Source: Aureimonas altamirensis
Lineage (GTDB): Bacteria > Pseudomonadota > Alphaproteobacteria > Rhizobiales > Rhizobiaceae
Reading direction: 5' to 3'
DNA: 44,554 nucleotides
NCBI RefSeq assembly: GCF_023702225.1
Contig: NZ_JAMQCO010000017.1
Location: 11,615 to 56,168, forward strand
Positions 17,741-26,761 of the stretch are shown here, piece by piece (within the stretch, counting starts at the first letter, position 1; the number at the start of each line of letters is the position of its first letter). A program made the translations under genes and the position numbers. The notes beneath the pieces are model-generated. The model was not told where the DNA came from. It saw only the letters and a program-made list of their open reading frames with translations, and ran no database searches.

Positions 17741-18379
17741 TCAGCCGCGCAGGGCGGCGGCTTCCGCCGCCAGGGCCGTGACGGCCGCGAAATCTCCCGC
17801 TGCGAGGCGGTCTTTCGGAGCGACCCAGGATCCGCCGACGCAGATCACGTTGGGCAAGGCGAGATAGTCGTGTACGTTGGCCGGCGAGACGCCGCCCGTG
17901 GGACAGAAGCTTATGTTCTGGAACACCGGGGCAAGCGCCTTGAGATAGGCGATGCCGCCCAGCTGCTCGGCCGGGAAGAACTTGAGGACTTCGTAGCCCT
18001 CCTCGATCATCGCCATCAGTTCGCTCGGCGTCGCCGCGCCGGGCAAAAGCGGCGCGTCGCCGGCCTTTGCGGCGTCCAGCACTTCTACCGTGGCGCCGGG
18101 CGATACGATGAAGGTGGCTCCGGCCTCTTCGGCGGCATCGTATTGCTGCGGGGTCAGGATCGTGCCTGCGCCGCAGATGGCTTCGGGCACGTCGGAAGCG
18201 ACGGCGCGGATGGCGTCCAGCGCCGCAGGAGTGCGCAGCGTGATCTCGATCGCCGGAAGGCCGCCGGCTGCAAGCGCGCGGGCAAGGTCCACCGCGGCGG
18301 CGGCGCTTTCGACAGCGACCACGGGAATGACAGGCTGTCCCGTCAGGACCGTCCGCAAGGCATCCGTCTTCTGCGCCAT
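17741..18379 (-). CDS. eda: 2-dehydro-3-deoxyphosphogluconate / 4-hydroxy-2-oxoglutarate aldolase
   Basis: A 212-residue class I aldolase that splits KDPG to pyruvate and glyceraldehyde-3-phosphate, the last step of the Entner-Doudoroff pathway; many homologues also act on related 2-oxo acids. E45 and R49 ('AIEITLR'), 'CGAGTILTPQQ' (69-79), the Schiff-base K133 ('VLKFFPAEQLGG') and 'CPTGGVSPAN' are all in place. The ATG at 18379 follows GAGGAAG; seven more codons are open upstream. No edd, zwf or pgl genes are adjacent, so it may serve sugar-acid degradation in general. It leads a two-gene unit with the acetyltransferase. Confidence 0.92.
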   Translation of the reverse strand: MAQKTDALRTVLTGQPVIPVVAVESAAAAVDLARALAAGGLPAIEITLRTPAALDAIRAVASDVPEAICGAGTILTPQQYDAAEEAGATFIVSPGATVEVLDAAKAGDAPLLPGAATPSELMAMIEEGYEVLKFFPAEQLGGIAYLKALAPVFQNISFCPTGGVSPANVHDYLALPNVICVGGSWVAPKDRLAAGDFAAVTALAAEAAALRG

Positions 18380-18436
18380 CTCACTTCCTCTCCTGGACAT
18401 ACGGCAAGGGCATCGCGACTCGCTCGCCCGTGCTTT

Positions 18437-18469
18437 TAGAGTGTTTCGATATGAGTAGGAAACGCTCTA
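18437..18469. repeat. 11-bp near-perfect inverted repeat between otsA and eda
   Basis: TAGAGTGTTTC (18437-18447) and GAAACGCTCTA (18459-18469) pair over 11 bp with one G-T mismatch around an 11-base loop. No T tract follows on either strand, so it is not a typical terminator. A partial copy (TAGAGCGTTTC) occurs at 17053-17063. It resembles the palindromic intergenic elements common in rhizobial genomes. Confidence 0.6.
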
Positions 18470-18507
18470 CAGCATTTTGCGGCAGAGCGGGAGCGATCCG
18501 TCCGCCG

Positions 18508-19932
18508 TCAGCCCTTGATGACCGGGTCGCCCTGTGCGGCGACTTCGGGCCGGTCGTCCTCCAGCGCGGAAAGGAAAGCAGCGCACCAGTGGCCTGCGGT
18601 ATTGCCGAACACGGTTCGCCGCAATGCCTCGTGACGCTCCTTGCGTTCGGAAAGAGACATCGTCAGCGCCCGTTGCATGGCCCTTGCCACATCTTCGGAC
18701 GAGTAGGGATTGACGATCAGCGCTTGCCCCAGTTCCTCCCGCGCACCGGCAAACCGCGACAGCACGAGGACGCCGGGGTCGTTGCTGTTCTGGGCCGCGA
18801 CATACTCCTTGGCGACGAGGTTCATGCCGTCGCGAAGCGGCGTCACCATGCAGACGCGCGCTGCACGGTAGATGCCGGCCAGGGCCCGGCGGGTAAAACC
18901 GCGCGTCATGATCTGGACCGGCGTCCAATCCAGCGTGGCGAAGCGCCCGTTGATGTTGCCGGCCAGTTGCTCCACCTCGACCCGCAGTTCCGCATAGGCG
19001 TCCAGCTCGGCACGCGACAGCGGCGCCACCTGCAGGAACTGCGATGCGCCGCGATTTTCAGGGTAGTCTTCCAGCAGCTGTTCGAAGCCGCGCAGCCGCT
19101 CGATGATCCCCTTGGAGTAATCCAGCCGGTCGACGCCTACGATCTGGTGCCGGCCATGGGCGATGTCGCGCACCATCTCCTCGTGCTCGACCGCCTCGGG
19201 GCTCAGCGCGAACTCGGCGAACCCTTCCGCGTCGATGCCGATGGGGAAGGCGCTGGCGCGGACGGTCCGGCCGGATACCCGGACCCTGTCCTTGTCGAGT
19301 TCCTCGCCGCCCAGTTCCTGCGTGCAGAAGGCCACGAAATTGCGCCTGTCCTGCGCGGTCTGGAAGCCTATGACGTCATAGGCCAGCATGGCGCGCACGA
19401 GGTCGTGGCTGGCCGGGAGTGCGGTCAGTATCTCCGGTGGGCAGAACGGTATGTGCAGGAAGAAGCCGAGCCGGCCATTGAAGCCGCATTGCCGAAGCTC
19501 GGAACCCAGGTAGAAGAAGTGATAGTCATGCACCCAGACGACGTCGCTTTCGTCGAGCTGGGGATACAGCCGTGCGGCAAAACGTTGGTTAACCGACCGG
19601 TAGATGCGGTCGGACTGGCGGTCGAACTGCGCTATATCGAGGCGGTAATGGAGCAGCGGCCAGAGCGAGCGGTTGGCATAGCCGTAATAGAAGCCGGCCA
19701 GTTCTTCCTTGTTGAGATCGATGGTGACGAGCGCCGTCGACCCCACGATCTCCGTCTTGAGTTCGCTGAACGTGCCCTGCGGCGAGACTTCGCCGCTCCA
19801 GCCGAACCACAGGCCGCCTCGCCTGCGCAGGGCATCCGCAAGGCCGACTGCAAGGCCGCCGGCCTTGCCCTCGTCATTGAGAGGGCCGACGCGGTTGGAA
19901 ACCACGACGAGCCTTTTCGCCTCCCCGCTCAT
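18508..19932 (-). CDS. otsA: Alpha,alpha-trehalose-phosphate synthase (UDP/ADP-forming)
   Basis: OtsA (474 residues, GT20 family) joins a nucleotide-activated glucose to glucose-6-phosphate to make trehalose-6-phosphate, for the stress solute trehalose. Visible active-site residues are R14 ('SNRVGP'), 'GGLAVGL' (25-31), Y83 and W91 ('[11 protein letters not shown]'), D136 ('[10 protein letters not shown]'), H160, R269 and K274 ('VDRLDYSKG'), and the loop '[14 protein letters not shown]' (364-377) with the retaining-type E376. It overlaps otsB by 4 bp (ATGA) and follows it, so the two are translationally coupled with the phosphatase first. It would be expected to respond to osmotic or desiccation stress, but no regulatory site was recognised. 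Confidence 0.96.
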   Translation of the reverse strand: MSGEAKRLVVVSNRVGPLNDEGKAGGLAVGLADALRRRGGLWFGWSGEVSPQGTFSELKTEIVGSTALVTIDLNKEELAGFYYGYANRSLWPLLHYRLDIAQFDRQSDRIYRSVNQRFAARLYPQLDESDVVWVHDYHFFYLGSELRQCGFNGRLGFFLHIPFCPPEILTALPASHDLVRAMLAYDVIGFQTAQDRRNFVAFCTQELGGEELDKDRVRVSGRTVRASAFPIGIDAEGFAEFALSPEAVEHEEMVRDIAHGRHQIVGVDRLDYSKGIIERLRGFEQLLEDYPENRGASQFLQVAPLSRAELDAYAELRVEVEQLAGNINGRFATLDWTPVQIMTRGFTRRALAGIYRAARVCMVTPLRDGMNLVAKEYVAAQNSNDPGVLVLSRFAGAREELGQALIVNPYSSEDVARAMQRALTMSLSERKERHEALRRTVFGNTAGHWCAAFLSALEDDRPEVAAQGDPVIKG

Positions 19933-20663
19933 GTGCGCTCTCCAGCTTCTGCCAGCCAGCGTTCGACGGCCGAGACATCGGCCAGCCGCTCCGTTGCCGC
20001 GGTCGCGCCCTGCCCCACCTTGATGCCGGCACCATCCAGTTCCGGAACAACGGCGAATGCGAACTCATCCGTCGTGTCGTCACCGATATAGATCGGCTTG
20101 CGGCCGGCAAAGGGCGCGGCTTGCATCAGCCGGCGCAGGGCCGCGCCCTTGTCCATTCCGGCCGGATGGACCTCGACGATATTGTTGCCGCGCATGACTT
20201 TCAGGCCAGAAACCCCGGAGACGGCGTCGTCCATCAGGCGTTCGGCGTCCTGCCGGCGGTGGGGCGCCGTCCGGTAATGCAGGACAAGCGCCGTTCCCTT
20301 GTCCTCGAGCCTCAGATCGGCATCCCCGGCAACCCCTTCGGCAAGTGCGGCGCGGATGGGGTCCATATCCTCGGGACGGGCGATCCGCTCGACAGGGGCG
20401 CCCGGGCCTGAGCGAAGCTCCAGCCCATGGACGCCGGCGGCGGCGAATTCGAGCGGCGACAGGAAACGGTCGAGGTCGGCGATGCGCCGGCCGCTGACGA
20501 TGGCGAGCGCGCCGGACAGCGCGGCCTGCAGCGCCATCAGACTTCGGAGCGTGCCCGAACGAATGGAAACGGCTGACGGATCGTCGACGAAATCGACGAG
20601 CGTTCCATCGAAGTCGAGGAACAGGGCATGGCGACTGAAATCGATTTGGGTTCTGGCTTGCAT
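19929..20663 (-). CDS. otsB: Trehalose-6-phosphate phosphatase
   Basis: OtsB (244 residues) is a HAD-superfamily phosphatase that releases trehalose from trehalose-6-phosphate. Motif I is 'LFLDFDGTLV' with D17 (nucleophile) and D19, motif II includes 'AIVSGRR', and motif IV is 'IYIGDDTTDEFAF'. 'GVHGLELRSG' and 'EVHPAGMDKGAAL' are typical of trehalose phosphatases. The ATG at 20663 follows AGGGG; an alternative ATG at 20678 has no ribosome site. It precedes otsA with a 4-bp overlap. A hairpin at 20725-20749 upstream ends the previous dadA transcript, so otsBA should have its own promoter in the short gap. Confidence 0.94.
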   Translation of the reverse strand: MQARTQIDFSRHALFLDFDGTLVDFVDDPSAVSIRSGTLRSLMALQAALSGALAIVSGRRIADLDRFLSPLEFAAAGVHGLELRSGPGAPVERIARPEDMDPIRAALAEGVAGDADLRLEDKGTALVLHYRTAPHRRQDAERLMDDAVSGVSGLKVMRGNNIVEVHPAGMDKGAALRRLMQAAPFAGRKPIYIGDDTTDEFAFAVVPELDGAGIKVGQGATAATERLADVSAVERWLAEAGERT

Positions 20664-20724
20664 CTCGCCCCTGAACATAGGCGAACGGTCTGCGATAGCC
20701 ACCCCCATCGGCTGCAAACGGACG

Positions 20725-20749
20725 AAGGCCGGGGTTATCGCCCGGCCTT
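20725..20749 (-). terminator. Hairpin after dadA, probable terminator
   Basis: A perfect 9-bp stem (20725-20733 with 20741-20749) and a 7-base loop lie 10 bp after the dadA stop codon. The T tract after it is weak (CGTCCGTTTG), so termination may be partial and some transcription may reach otsBA. Confidence 0.65.
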
Positions 20750-20758
20750 CCGCAACGC

Positions 20759-22069
20759 TCAGGCGGCCTGGCGCGCCGCCTGCTCCGCCGCCTCTTCGCG
20801 GACTTCGTTCACCGTCGGGAGCGAAGGCGCGACATGACGGCTGCCGGGCATGTCGCCGGCCAGTTCCGCCGCGATGGTGTCGGCCGTGATGGCCGACAAG
20901 GTCCAGCCCAGATGGCCATGGCCGGTATTGTAGTAGACGCCCTTCGCATGGCCGCGGCCGACGCGCGGCATCATATCGGGCATCATGGGCCGCAGGCCCG
21001 CCCACGGCACGGACGAGGCCGTCGATACCCGCGGGAAGCGATGGCGGCACCATTCGACGAGCGGCCGGATGCGATCCATCTTGATGTCGCGGTTGTATCC
21101 GGCAAACTCGGCCGTACCGGCGATCCGAAGGCGATTGCGGCCGAGGCGGCTGGTGACGATCTTGGCCTTGTCGTCCAGGAGGCTGACCCAGGGGGCGCCC
21201 TGCTGGCTTTCGTGATCTTCGAGATTGACGGTGATCGAGTAGCCCTTTACCGGATAGATGTTGACGCGGTCTCCCAGCATGGAGGCGAAACGGCGGCTTT
21301 CGACACCCGCGCAGATGACGACGGCGTCGAAGCGCTGGTGCGTCGCTTCCGACGCGTCGGCCAGCGAACTGGATACGGTGACGCCCTCGGGCCCATGCCG
21401 CAGCCGGGAGACGTTCGCCTCGTAGACGAAGGTTACGCCCTTGCGGCGGCAGGCATCGGCCAGCCCGCGCGTGTAGCGGTGGATATCGCCGGTGAAATCG
21501 CTTTCGGTGAAGAAGCCGCCATAGAACTTGCCGGCCAATGCCGGCTCGATGTCATGGATTTCGCTGTCGCCGAGTGCGCGGCGATCGAGCCCGCCCTGCT
21601 TGTAGAGCTGGCTGACGCGGCTCGCATGCTCGAATTCGGACTTGGACTCGTAGACATGGAGGATGCCGCGCTTCTCGACGTCGAAGCCGAAGCCCTCGGC
21701 CTCGGCCATCTCCAGGAGATGGCGGCGCGCGGCGATCGCCATCTTGACCGTCGCTATGGTGTTTTCTTCGTAATTGCGGGCCGCAAGGACGAACTCCGCC
21801 ATCCAGGACAGCTTGTGCCAGGTCGGCGCCGGGTGCACCAGCAAAGGCGCATCCTTCTTCAGCATCCATTTCACGCCCTTGATGAAGGTGGACGGCGAGT
21901 TCCATACCTCGGCGTTGGACGCCGAAAGCTGCCCACCATTGGCGAAGGACGTTTCCATGGCCGCATAGGGATTACGGTCGAAGACCGTAACGTCCATGCC
22001 CTGCTTCATGAGCTTGTAAGCGGTTGTCACGCCGGTGATACCGGCGCCGATGACGGCAACTGAGGTCAC
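20759..22069 (-). CDS. dadA: DadA-like FAD-dependent D-amino acid dehydrogenase under a glycine riboswitch
   Basis: A 436-residue flavoprotein of the DAO family. The FAD-binding 'VIGAGITGV' is at residues 6-14, 'NGGQLSASNAEVW' (about 51-63) matches the DadA signature, and 'GVYYNTGHGHLGWTLS' near the C-terminus closes the FAD site. DadA oxidises D-amino acids to 2-oxoacids and ammonia, passing electrons to quinones. The GTG at 22069 is chosen for its AAAGGA site and because homology begins there; an upstream ATG at 22126 would overlap the riboswitch. The tandem glycine riboswitch in its leader means glycine controls expression, hinting at glycine or a related amino acid as substrate. Upstream of it lies the ugp operon. 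Confidence 0.9.
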   Translation of the reverse strand: MTSVAVIGAGITGVTTAYKLMKQGMDVTVFDRNPYAAMETSFANGGQLSASNAEVWNSPSTFIKGVKWMLKKDAPLLVHPAPTWHKLSWMAEFVLAARNYEENTIATVKMAIAARRHLLEMAEAEGFGFDVEKRGILHVYESKSEFEHASRVSQLYKQGGLDRRALGDSEIHDIEPALAGKFYGGFFTESDFTGDIHRYTRGLADACRRKGVTFVYEANVSRLRHGPEGVTVSSSLADASEATHQRFDAVVICAGVESRRFASMLGDRVNIYPVKGYSITVNLEDHESQQGAPWVSLLDDKAKIVTSRLGRNRLRIAGTAEFAGYNRDIKMDRIRPLVEWCRHRFPRVSTASSVPWAGLRPMMPDMMPRVGRGHAKGVYYNTGHGHLGWTLSAITADTIAAELAGDMPGSRHVAPSLPTVNEVREEAAEQAARQAA

Positions 22070-22083
22070 GACAGATCCTTTCG

Positions 22084-22101
22084 GCCGCGGCTGTGCGCGG
22101 C
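22084..22101 (-). promoter_or_regulatory. Hairpin next to the dadA ribosome site, candidate expression platform
   Basis: A perfect 6-bp stem (GCCGCG with CGCGGC, 6-base loop) sits just before the AAAGGA ribosome site at 22076-22081. It lies between the second glycine aptamer and the GTG start and may be part of the switching structure that controls translation. There is no T tract for a transcriptional switch. Confidence 0.4.
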
Positions 22102-22127
22102 GCTGACTGCGTGCCCCATCCGTCATT

Positions 22128-22297
22128 GGCCTGAGAGCTTCACGTTGCGCGAGTCAGTCCCGCAACGCTTTCTCCTTCGGCGGGCCGCGTTGCCGCGACC
22201 ACTCTCCGGATGTTTAACGCCGCGCGGTCCTTCTGCCTGAGAGATTCCGGGGCGGTTGCTCCTTCGGCGCCGGCCGTTAAAGGCCAGTCTCTCCCGC
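22128..22297 (-). ncRNA. Tandem glycine riboswitch upstream of dadA
   Basis: On the minus strand two glycine aptamers follow each other. The first (22297-22232) opens with GGGAGAGAC, contains GCCGAAGGAGCAA and closes with CTCTCAGGCAGAA. After a linker of about 22 bases, the second (22209-22128) opens with CCGGAGAGT, contains GCCGAAGGAGAAA and closes with CTCTCAGGCC. These are the conserved elements of the gcvT-type glycine RNA, in the paired arrangement that senses glycine. The switch lies in the leader of dadA, about 58 bases before its GTG, and should raise dadA expression when glycine is abundant. Confidence 0.95.
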
Positions 22298-22314
22298 AAG
22301 CGGCGTGTAGGGAC

Positions 22315-22343
22315 TTTATACACATTGCCGCACCGAGCGGCAA
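22315..22343 (-). promoter_or_regulatory. Sigma-70-type promoter of the riboswitch-dadA transcript
   Basis: On the minus strand, TTGCCG (22343-22338) and TATAAA (22320-22315) are separated by 17 bp. The predicted transcription start at about 22308 is some 10 bases ahead of the first aptamer, as required for a complete riboswitch. Confidence 0.75.
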
Positions 22344-22393
22344 GATTAACTTTTAGGCACTGTTCGAGTGTGCACCGTCTACTTCCAGTTATC

Positions 22394-23428
<1,035 letters not shown>

Positions 23429-23431
23429 TTC

Positions 23432-24280
23432 CTATTTCTCCGTTTCCGTAAGGCCGCGCACGAACAGCTTCTGCATGGCGATGACGACGATGACCGGCGG
23501 CAGCATGGCCATCACGGCGACGCCCATGACGAGATTCCAGACCGGCTCCGAATCGACGGCCCGCGCGATGCGCTGGATACCCATGACGACGGTGTAATAG
23601 TCGGGCTGGGTGGTGACGAGCAGCGGCCACAGATACTGGTTCCATCCATAGACGAAGAGGATGACGAACAGCGCCGCCGTCGAGGTGCGGGTCAGCGGTA
23701 TGACGATATCCCACAGGAACTTCAGCGGCCCCGCCCCGTCTATCCGAGCCGCCTCCAGCATTTCGTCCGGAATGGACAGGAATACCTGCCGGTACAGGAA
23801 CGTCGCCGTCGCGCTGGCGATCAGCGGCACGACGAGCCCCGCATAGGAGTTGAGCAGCCCGAGCCCCGCGACGACCTGGAATGTCGGGACGATTCGCACC
23901 TCCACCGGCAGCATCAGGGTCATGAAGATCGCCCAGAAGGCCACCATGCGGAAGCGGAAGCGGAAGTAGACGATGGCGAAGGCCGACAGGATGCAGATGA
24001 CGATCTTGCCGAAGGCGACCCCGAGCGCCATCACCAGCGAATTGAGCATCATCGGCAGCACCGGCGGCAGCCCGTTCCGGCTGGCTCCGTCCGACAGGAT
24101 CAGGCTGTAGTTCGTCCAGAATTCGCCGCCCGGCCAGAACGGCGCGATGCCGCTGTTGAGCCGGAACGACGTATGGGTGGATGCGACGAAGGCGATCCAG
24201 ACCGGAAACAGCACGAGCGCGACCCCGAGGATCAGGATCGCATGTGTGAGGAACGTATAGAGGGGGCGGTTCTCAACCAT
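23432..24280 (-). CDS. ugpE: sn-Glycerol-3-phosphate ABC transporter permease UgpE
   Basis: An inner-membrane permease of 282 residues, the family length, with six predicted membrane helices (first at about 7-30). The coupling-helix motif 'EAARIDGAGPLKFLWDIVIPL' runs from about residue 189 and matches the EAA loop of MalG-type permeases. 'YGWNQYLWPLLVT' and 'GLTETEK' at the C-terminus are typical of UgpE. The ATG at 24280 has a GAGG site about 9 bp upstream. It lies 14 bp after ugpA and 3 bp before ugpC. Paired with UgpA it forms the translocation channel. Confidence 0.93.
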   Translation of the reverse strand: MVENRPLYTFLTHAILILGVALVLFPVWIAFVASTHTSFRLNSGIAPFWPGGEFWTNYSLILSDGASRNGLPPVLPMMLNSLVMALGVAFGKIVICILSAFAIVYFRFRFRMVAFWAIFMTLMLPVEVRIVPTFQVVAGLGLLNSYAGLVVPLIASATATFLYRQVFLSIPDEMLEAARIDGAGPLKFLWDIVIPLTRTSTAALFVILFVYGWNQYLWPLLVTTQPDYYTVVMGIQRIARAVDSEPVWNLVMGVAVMAMLPPVIVVIAMQKLFVRGLTETEK

Positions 24281-24294
24281 GGTTCGGCGCCTCG

Positions 24295-25179
24295 TCAGTA
24301 ATGCACGCGCCGTTCCACGAAGCGGAACTGCACCACGGTCAGAAGGATCACGACGACGGTCAGCACGACCGACTGGGCGGCGGACGAGCCGAAATTCTGC
24401 CCGAGAAAGCCGTCCGTATATGCCTGGTAGACCAATGTCGTCGTCTGGCGGCCCGGCCCGCCCTCCGTCGTCGTATCGATGATGCCGAACGTGTCGAAGA
24501 AGGCGTAGACCATGTTGACGACGGACAGGAAGAAGATCGTCGGCGACAGCAATGGCAGGGTGATCGTGAAGAAGCGCTTGGCCGGACCGGCGCCGTCCAT
24601 GGCCGCAGCCTCGATCAGCGAGCGCGGTATGGACTGAAGCCCTGCCAGGAAGAAGATGAAATTGTACGAAATCTGCGCCCAGCTTGCCGCAATGATCGTC
24701 AGCAGCAGGGCCTGGTTGCCATTGGTGAAGTGGTTCCAGCTTATGCCGAAGCCGCGCAGCGTATAGGCGAGGATGCCCACCGAGGGGTTGAACAGGAACC
24801 ACCAGAGCACGCCGGCCACCGCCGGCGCCACGGCATAGGGCCAGATCAGCAGCGTCGAATAGGTGGTCCGGCTGCGGATCATCCGGTCCACCGCCGAGGC
24901 GAAGGCCAGCGAGACGCACAGCGTGATGATGGCGACGGATGCGGCGAAGATCGCCGTCACCTGCACCGATTCCCAGTACCGTGCCGAACGGAACAGCGCG
25001 GTGAAATTATCCCCTCCGACGAAGCGCTCCCCGAATCCGAATGCATCGGAGCGATACAGGGATTGCCGCACGGCCTGGATGGCCGGCCAGAAGAAGAAGA
25101 TCGCCGTGATCGCCAATTGAGGGGCGAGCAGCAGGATCGGCAGTGCGGTGCCGCCGAAGGTGACGCGCTTCTGTGCCAT
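24295..25179 (-). CDS. ugpA: sn-Glycerol-3-phosphate ABC transporter permease UgpA
   Basis: An inner-membrane permease of 294 residues with six predicted helices (first at about 11-37). The EAA loop '[20 protein letters not shown]' faces the ATPase, and the segment '[20 protein letters not shown]' is characteristic of UgpA/MalF-type permeases. It pairs with UgpE. The 90-bp gap from ugpB contains a hairpin (25221-25246), which commonly lets the binding-protein gene be expressed more than the membrane parts. Confidence 0.93.
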   Translation of the reverse strand: MAQKRVTFGGTALPILLLAPQLAITAIFFFWPAIQAVRQSLYRSDAFGFGERFVGGDNFTALFRSARYWESVQVTAIFAASVAIITLCVSLAFASAVDRMIRSRTTYSTLLIWPYAVAPAVAGVLWWFLFNPSVGILAYTLRGFGISWNHFTNGNQALLLTIIAASWAQISYNFIFFLAGLQSIPRSLIEAAAMDGAGPAKRFFTITLPLLSPTIFFLSVVNMVYAFFDTFGIIDTTTEGGPGRQTTTLVYQAYTDGFLGQNFGSSAAQSVVLTVVVILLTVVQFRFVERRVHY

Positions 25180-25220
25180 GCGGCCCCTGCCTACCTCTTG
25201 TCAGGATGAATGATGGAAAG

Positions 25221-25246
25221 GGGCCGCCGCCCTCCGGCAACGGCCC
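25221..25246 (-). terminator. Hairpin between ugpB and ugpA
   Basis: GGGCCG and CGGCCC (25221-25226, 25241-25246) pair, with an inner GCC/GGC stem. On the minus strand CTTTCC follows. It may stabilise the ugpB message or terminate part of the transcripts. Confidence 0.5.
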
Positions 25247-25270
25247 GGTCTTGACCCGCGAGGCTGCGCC

Positions 25271-26590
25271 TTACTGGTGCTGGGACTCGAACTCGCGCAG
25301 CATCTCGTTGCCGCGCTCCTGTGCCGACCTGACCGCGTCCTCGGCGCTCTTCTGCCCCCCGAGCGCGGCTTCGAGCTCTTCCTCGAACATGGTGCGGATC
25401 TGCACGTAGTTACCGAAGCGCAATCCGCGCGAATTGTCCGTCGGCGCGTTCAGCGTCACTTCCTGGATGGCGGTGTCGGCGCCGGGATTCTGTTCGTAGA
25501 AGCCCGCAGCCTTCGTCGCCTCGTAGGCGGCCTGCGTGATCGGCAGGTAGCCCGTGCTCTGGTGCCACTCGCTCTGGATATCGGGTTGCGACAGGAACGA
25601 GAGGAACTCCGCGACGCCCTTGTAGCTGTCGTCGTCCTTGCCGCGCAGCACCCACAGCGAGGCTCCGCCGATGATCGAGTTCTGCGGCGCGCCCTCGATG
25701 TCGTCGTAATAGGGCATCATGCCGTAGCCGACGTCGAAATCGGCATTGGCGGTGATCGATGCCCGCCCGGCCGAGGATTCCAGCAGCATGGCGCATTCGC
25801 CGGAGTTGAAGGACGGACCGGCGGTGTTGGTGCGGCCGCGATACTGGAAGGCTCCGCCCTCCTGCCAATTTACCAGGTTGGCCCAGTGCTTGGCGACGAG
25901 GCCCGCCTCGTCGAACTCGAACACGGCGTCGAAACCGGCCATGCCGTTCTGCTGCGTGGCGATCGGCTTGTTATGCCAGGCTGACAGGTTCTCGAGGTTC
26001 ACCCAGGCCGGCCAGGTCGTGGTGAAGCCGCAGGTCTTGGTGCCGGAGGTCACGATCTTCTGCGCCGCCTCGGCCAGTTCGTCCCACGTCTTGGGCGGCT
26101 GCGAGGCATCGAGGCCGGCGGCCTCGAAGGCATCCTTGTTGTAGTACAGGATGACCGACGAGGAATTGAACGGGAAGGAAAGAAGTTCGCCGTCGCCCGT
26201 CTGGTAATAGCCGGTCACCGCCGGCAGATAGCTTGCCGGATCGAACGTCTCGCCCGTGTCGGTCATCAGTTCCTGCACGGGGTAGATCGCGTCGCGCGCC
26301 GCCATGAAGGTTCCGGTGCCGACCTCGAAGACCTGCAGGATGTGCGGCTGCTCGCCCGCACGGAACGCCGCGATCGCCGCCGTCATCGATTCCGGGTAGG
26401 TTCCGCGGTAGAGCGGCACGACCTTGAATTCGGACTGGCTCTCGTTGAACCGGTTCGCCAGGCCTTCGAGCTTCTGCCCGAGTTCGCCCGACATGGAGTG
26501 CCACCACTGGATCTCCGTCTGCGCCGCGGCGTGGCCGGCCGTCAGCAGAAGCGCGGACATCGCCGCCGCCATTACCCCGATTTTCTTCAT
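25271..26590 (-). CDS. ugpB: sn-Glycerol-3-phosphate ABC transporter substrate-binding protein
   Basis: UgpB (439 residues) is the periplasmic binding protein of the Ugp system. A signal peptide ('MKKIGVMAAAMSALLLTAGHAAA', first 23 residues; cleavage near AAA-Q) leads to the mature protein starting 'QTEIQWWHSMSGELG'. 'VPLYRGTYPESM', 'PFNSSSVILYYNKDAF' and 'SSAGRASITANADFDVG' match UgpB proteins that bind glycerol-3-phosphate and glycerophosphocholine. The ATG at 26590 is chosen as the signal peptide start; an upstream frame of 11 codons lacks support. It is the first gene of ugpBAEC, and a three-unit Pho box lies upstream, so phosphate starvation should induce it. Confidence 0.92.
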   Translation of the reverse strand: MKKIGVMAAAMSALLLTAGHAAAQTEIQWWHSMSGELGQKLEGLANRFNESQSEFKVVPLYRGTYPESMTAAIAAFRAGEQPHILQVFEVGTGTFMAARDAIYPVQELMTDTGETFDPASYLPAVTGYYQTGDGELLSFPFNSSSVILYYNKDAFEAAGLDASQPPKTWDELAEAAQKIVTSGTKTCGFTTTWPAWVNLENLSAWHNKPIATQQNGMAGFDAVFEFDEAGLVAKHWANLVNWQEGGAFQYRGRTNTAGPSFNSGECAMLLESSAGRASITANADFDVGYGMMPYYDDIEGAPQNSIIGGASLWVLRGKDDDSYKGVAEFLSFLSQPDIQSEWHQSTGYLPITQAAYEATKAAGFYEQNPGADTAIQEVTLNAPTDNSRGLRFGNYVQIRTMFEEELEAALGGQKSAEDAVRSAQERGNEMLREFESQHQ

Positions 26591-26670
26591 AGGTTCCAAT
26601 CTCCCAACGCTGCGACCGTTCACGGTCCTGCCGGTGGGCTCCTCCTAGCCCATGCCGGCAAACAGCTCGG

Positions 26671-26699
26671 TGACAAACCTAAGATAGTTTCATGACAGG
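26671..26699 (-). promoter_or_regulatory. Three-unit Pho box (PhoB site) upstream of ugpB
   Basis: Read on the minus strand, CTGTCAT (26699-26693), CTATCTT (26688-26682) and TTGTCAC (26677-26671) are 7-mers repeated every 11 bp, the exact layout of PhoB direct-repeat units (consensus CTGTCAT). The site lies 81 bp upstream of the ugpB start in the 171-bp gap after betC. It predicts induction of the transporter when phosphate is scarce, as known for ugp in other bacteria. Confidence 0.85.
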
Positions 26700-26761
26700 G
26701 CAACGCCCTGAACCTAAAGTTGTATTTCCATCCACAGCTCCGTTCGATGCGGGCTATCGCA

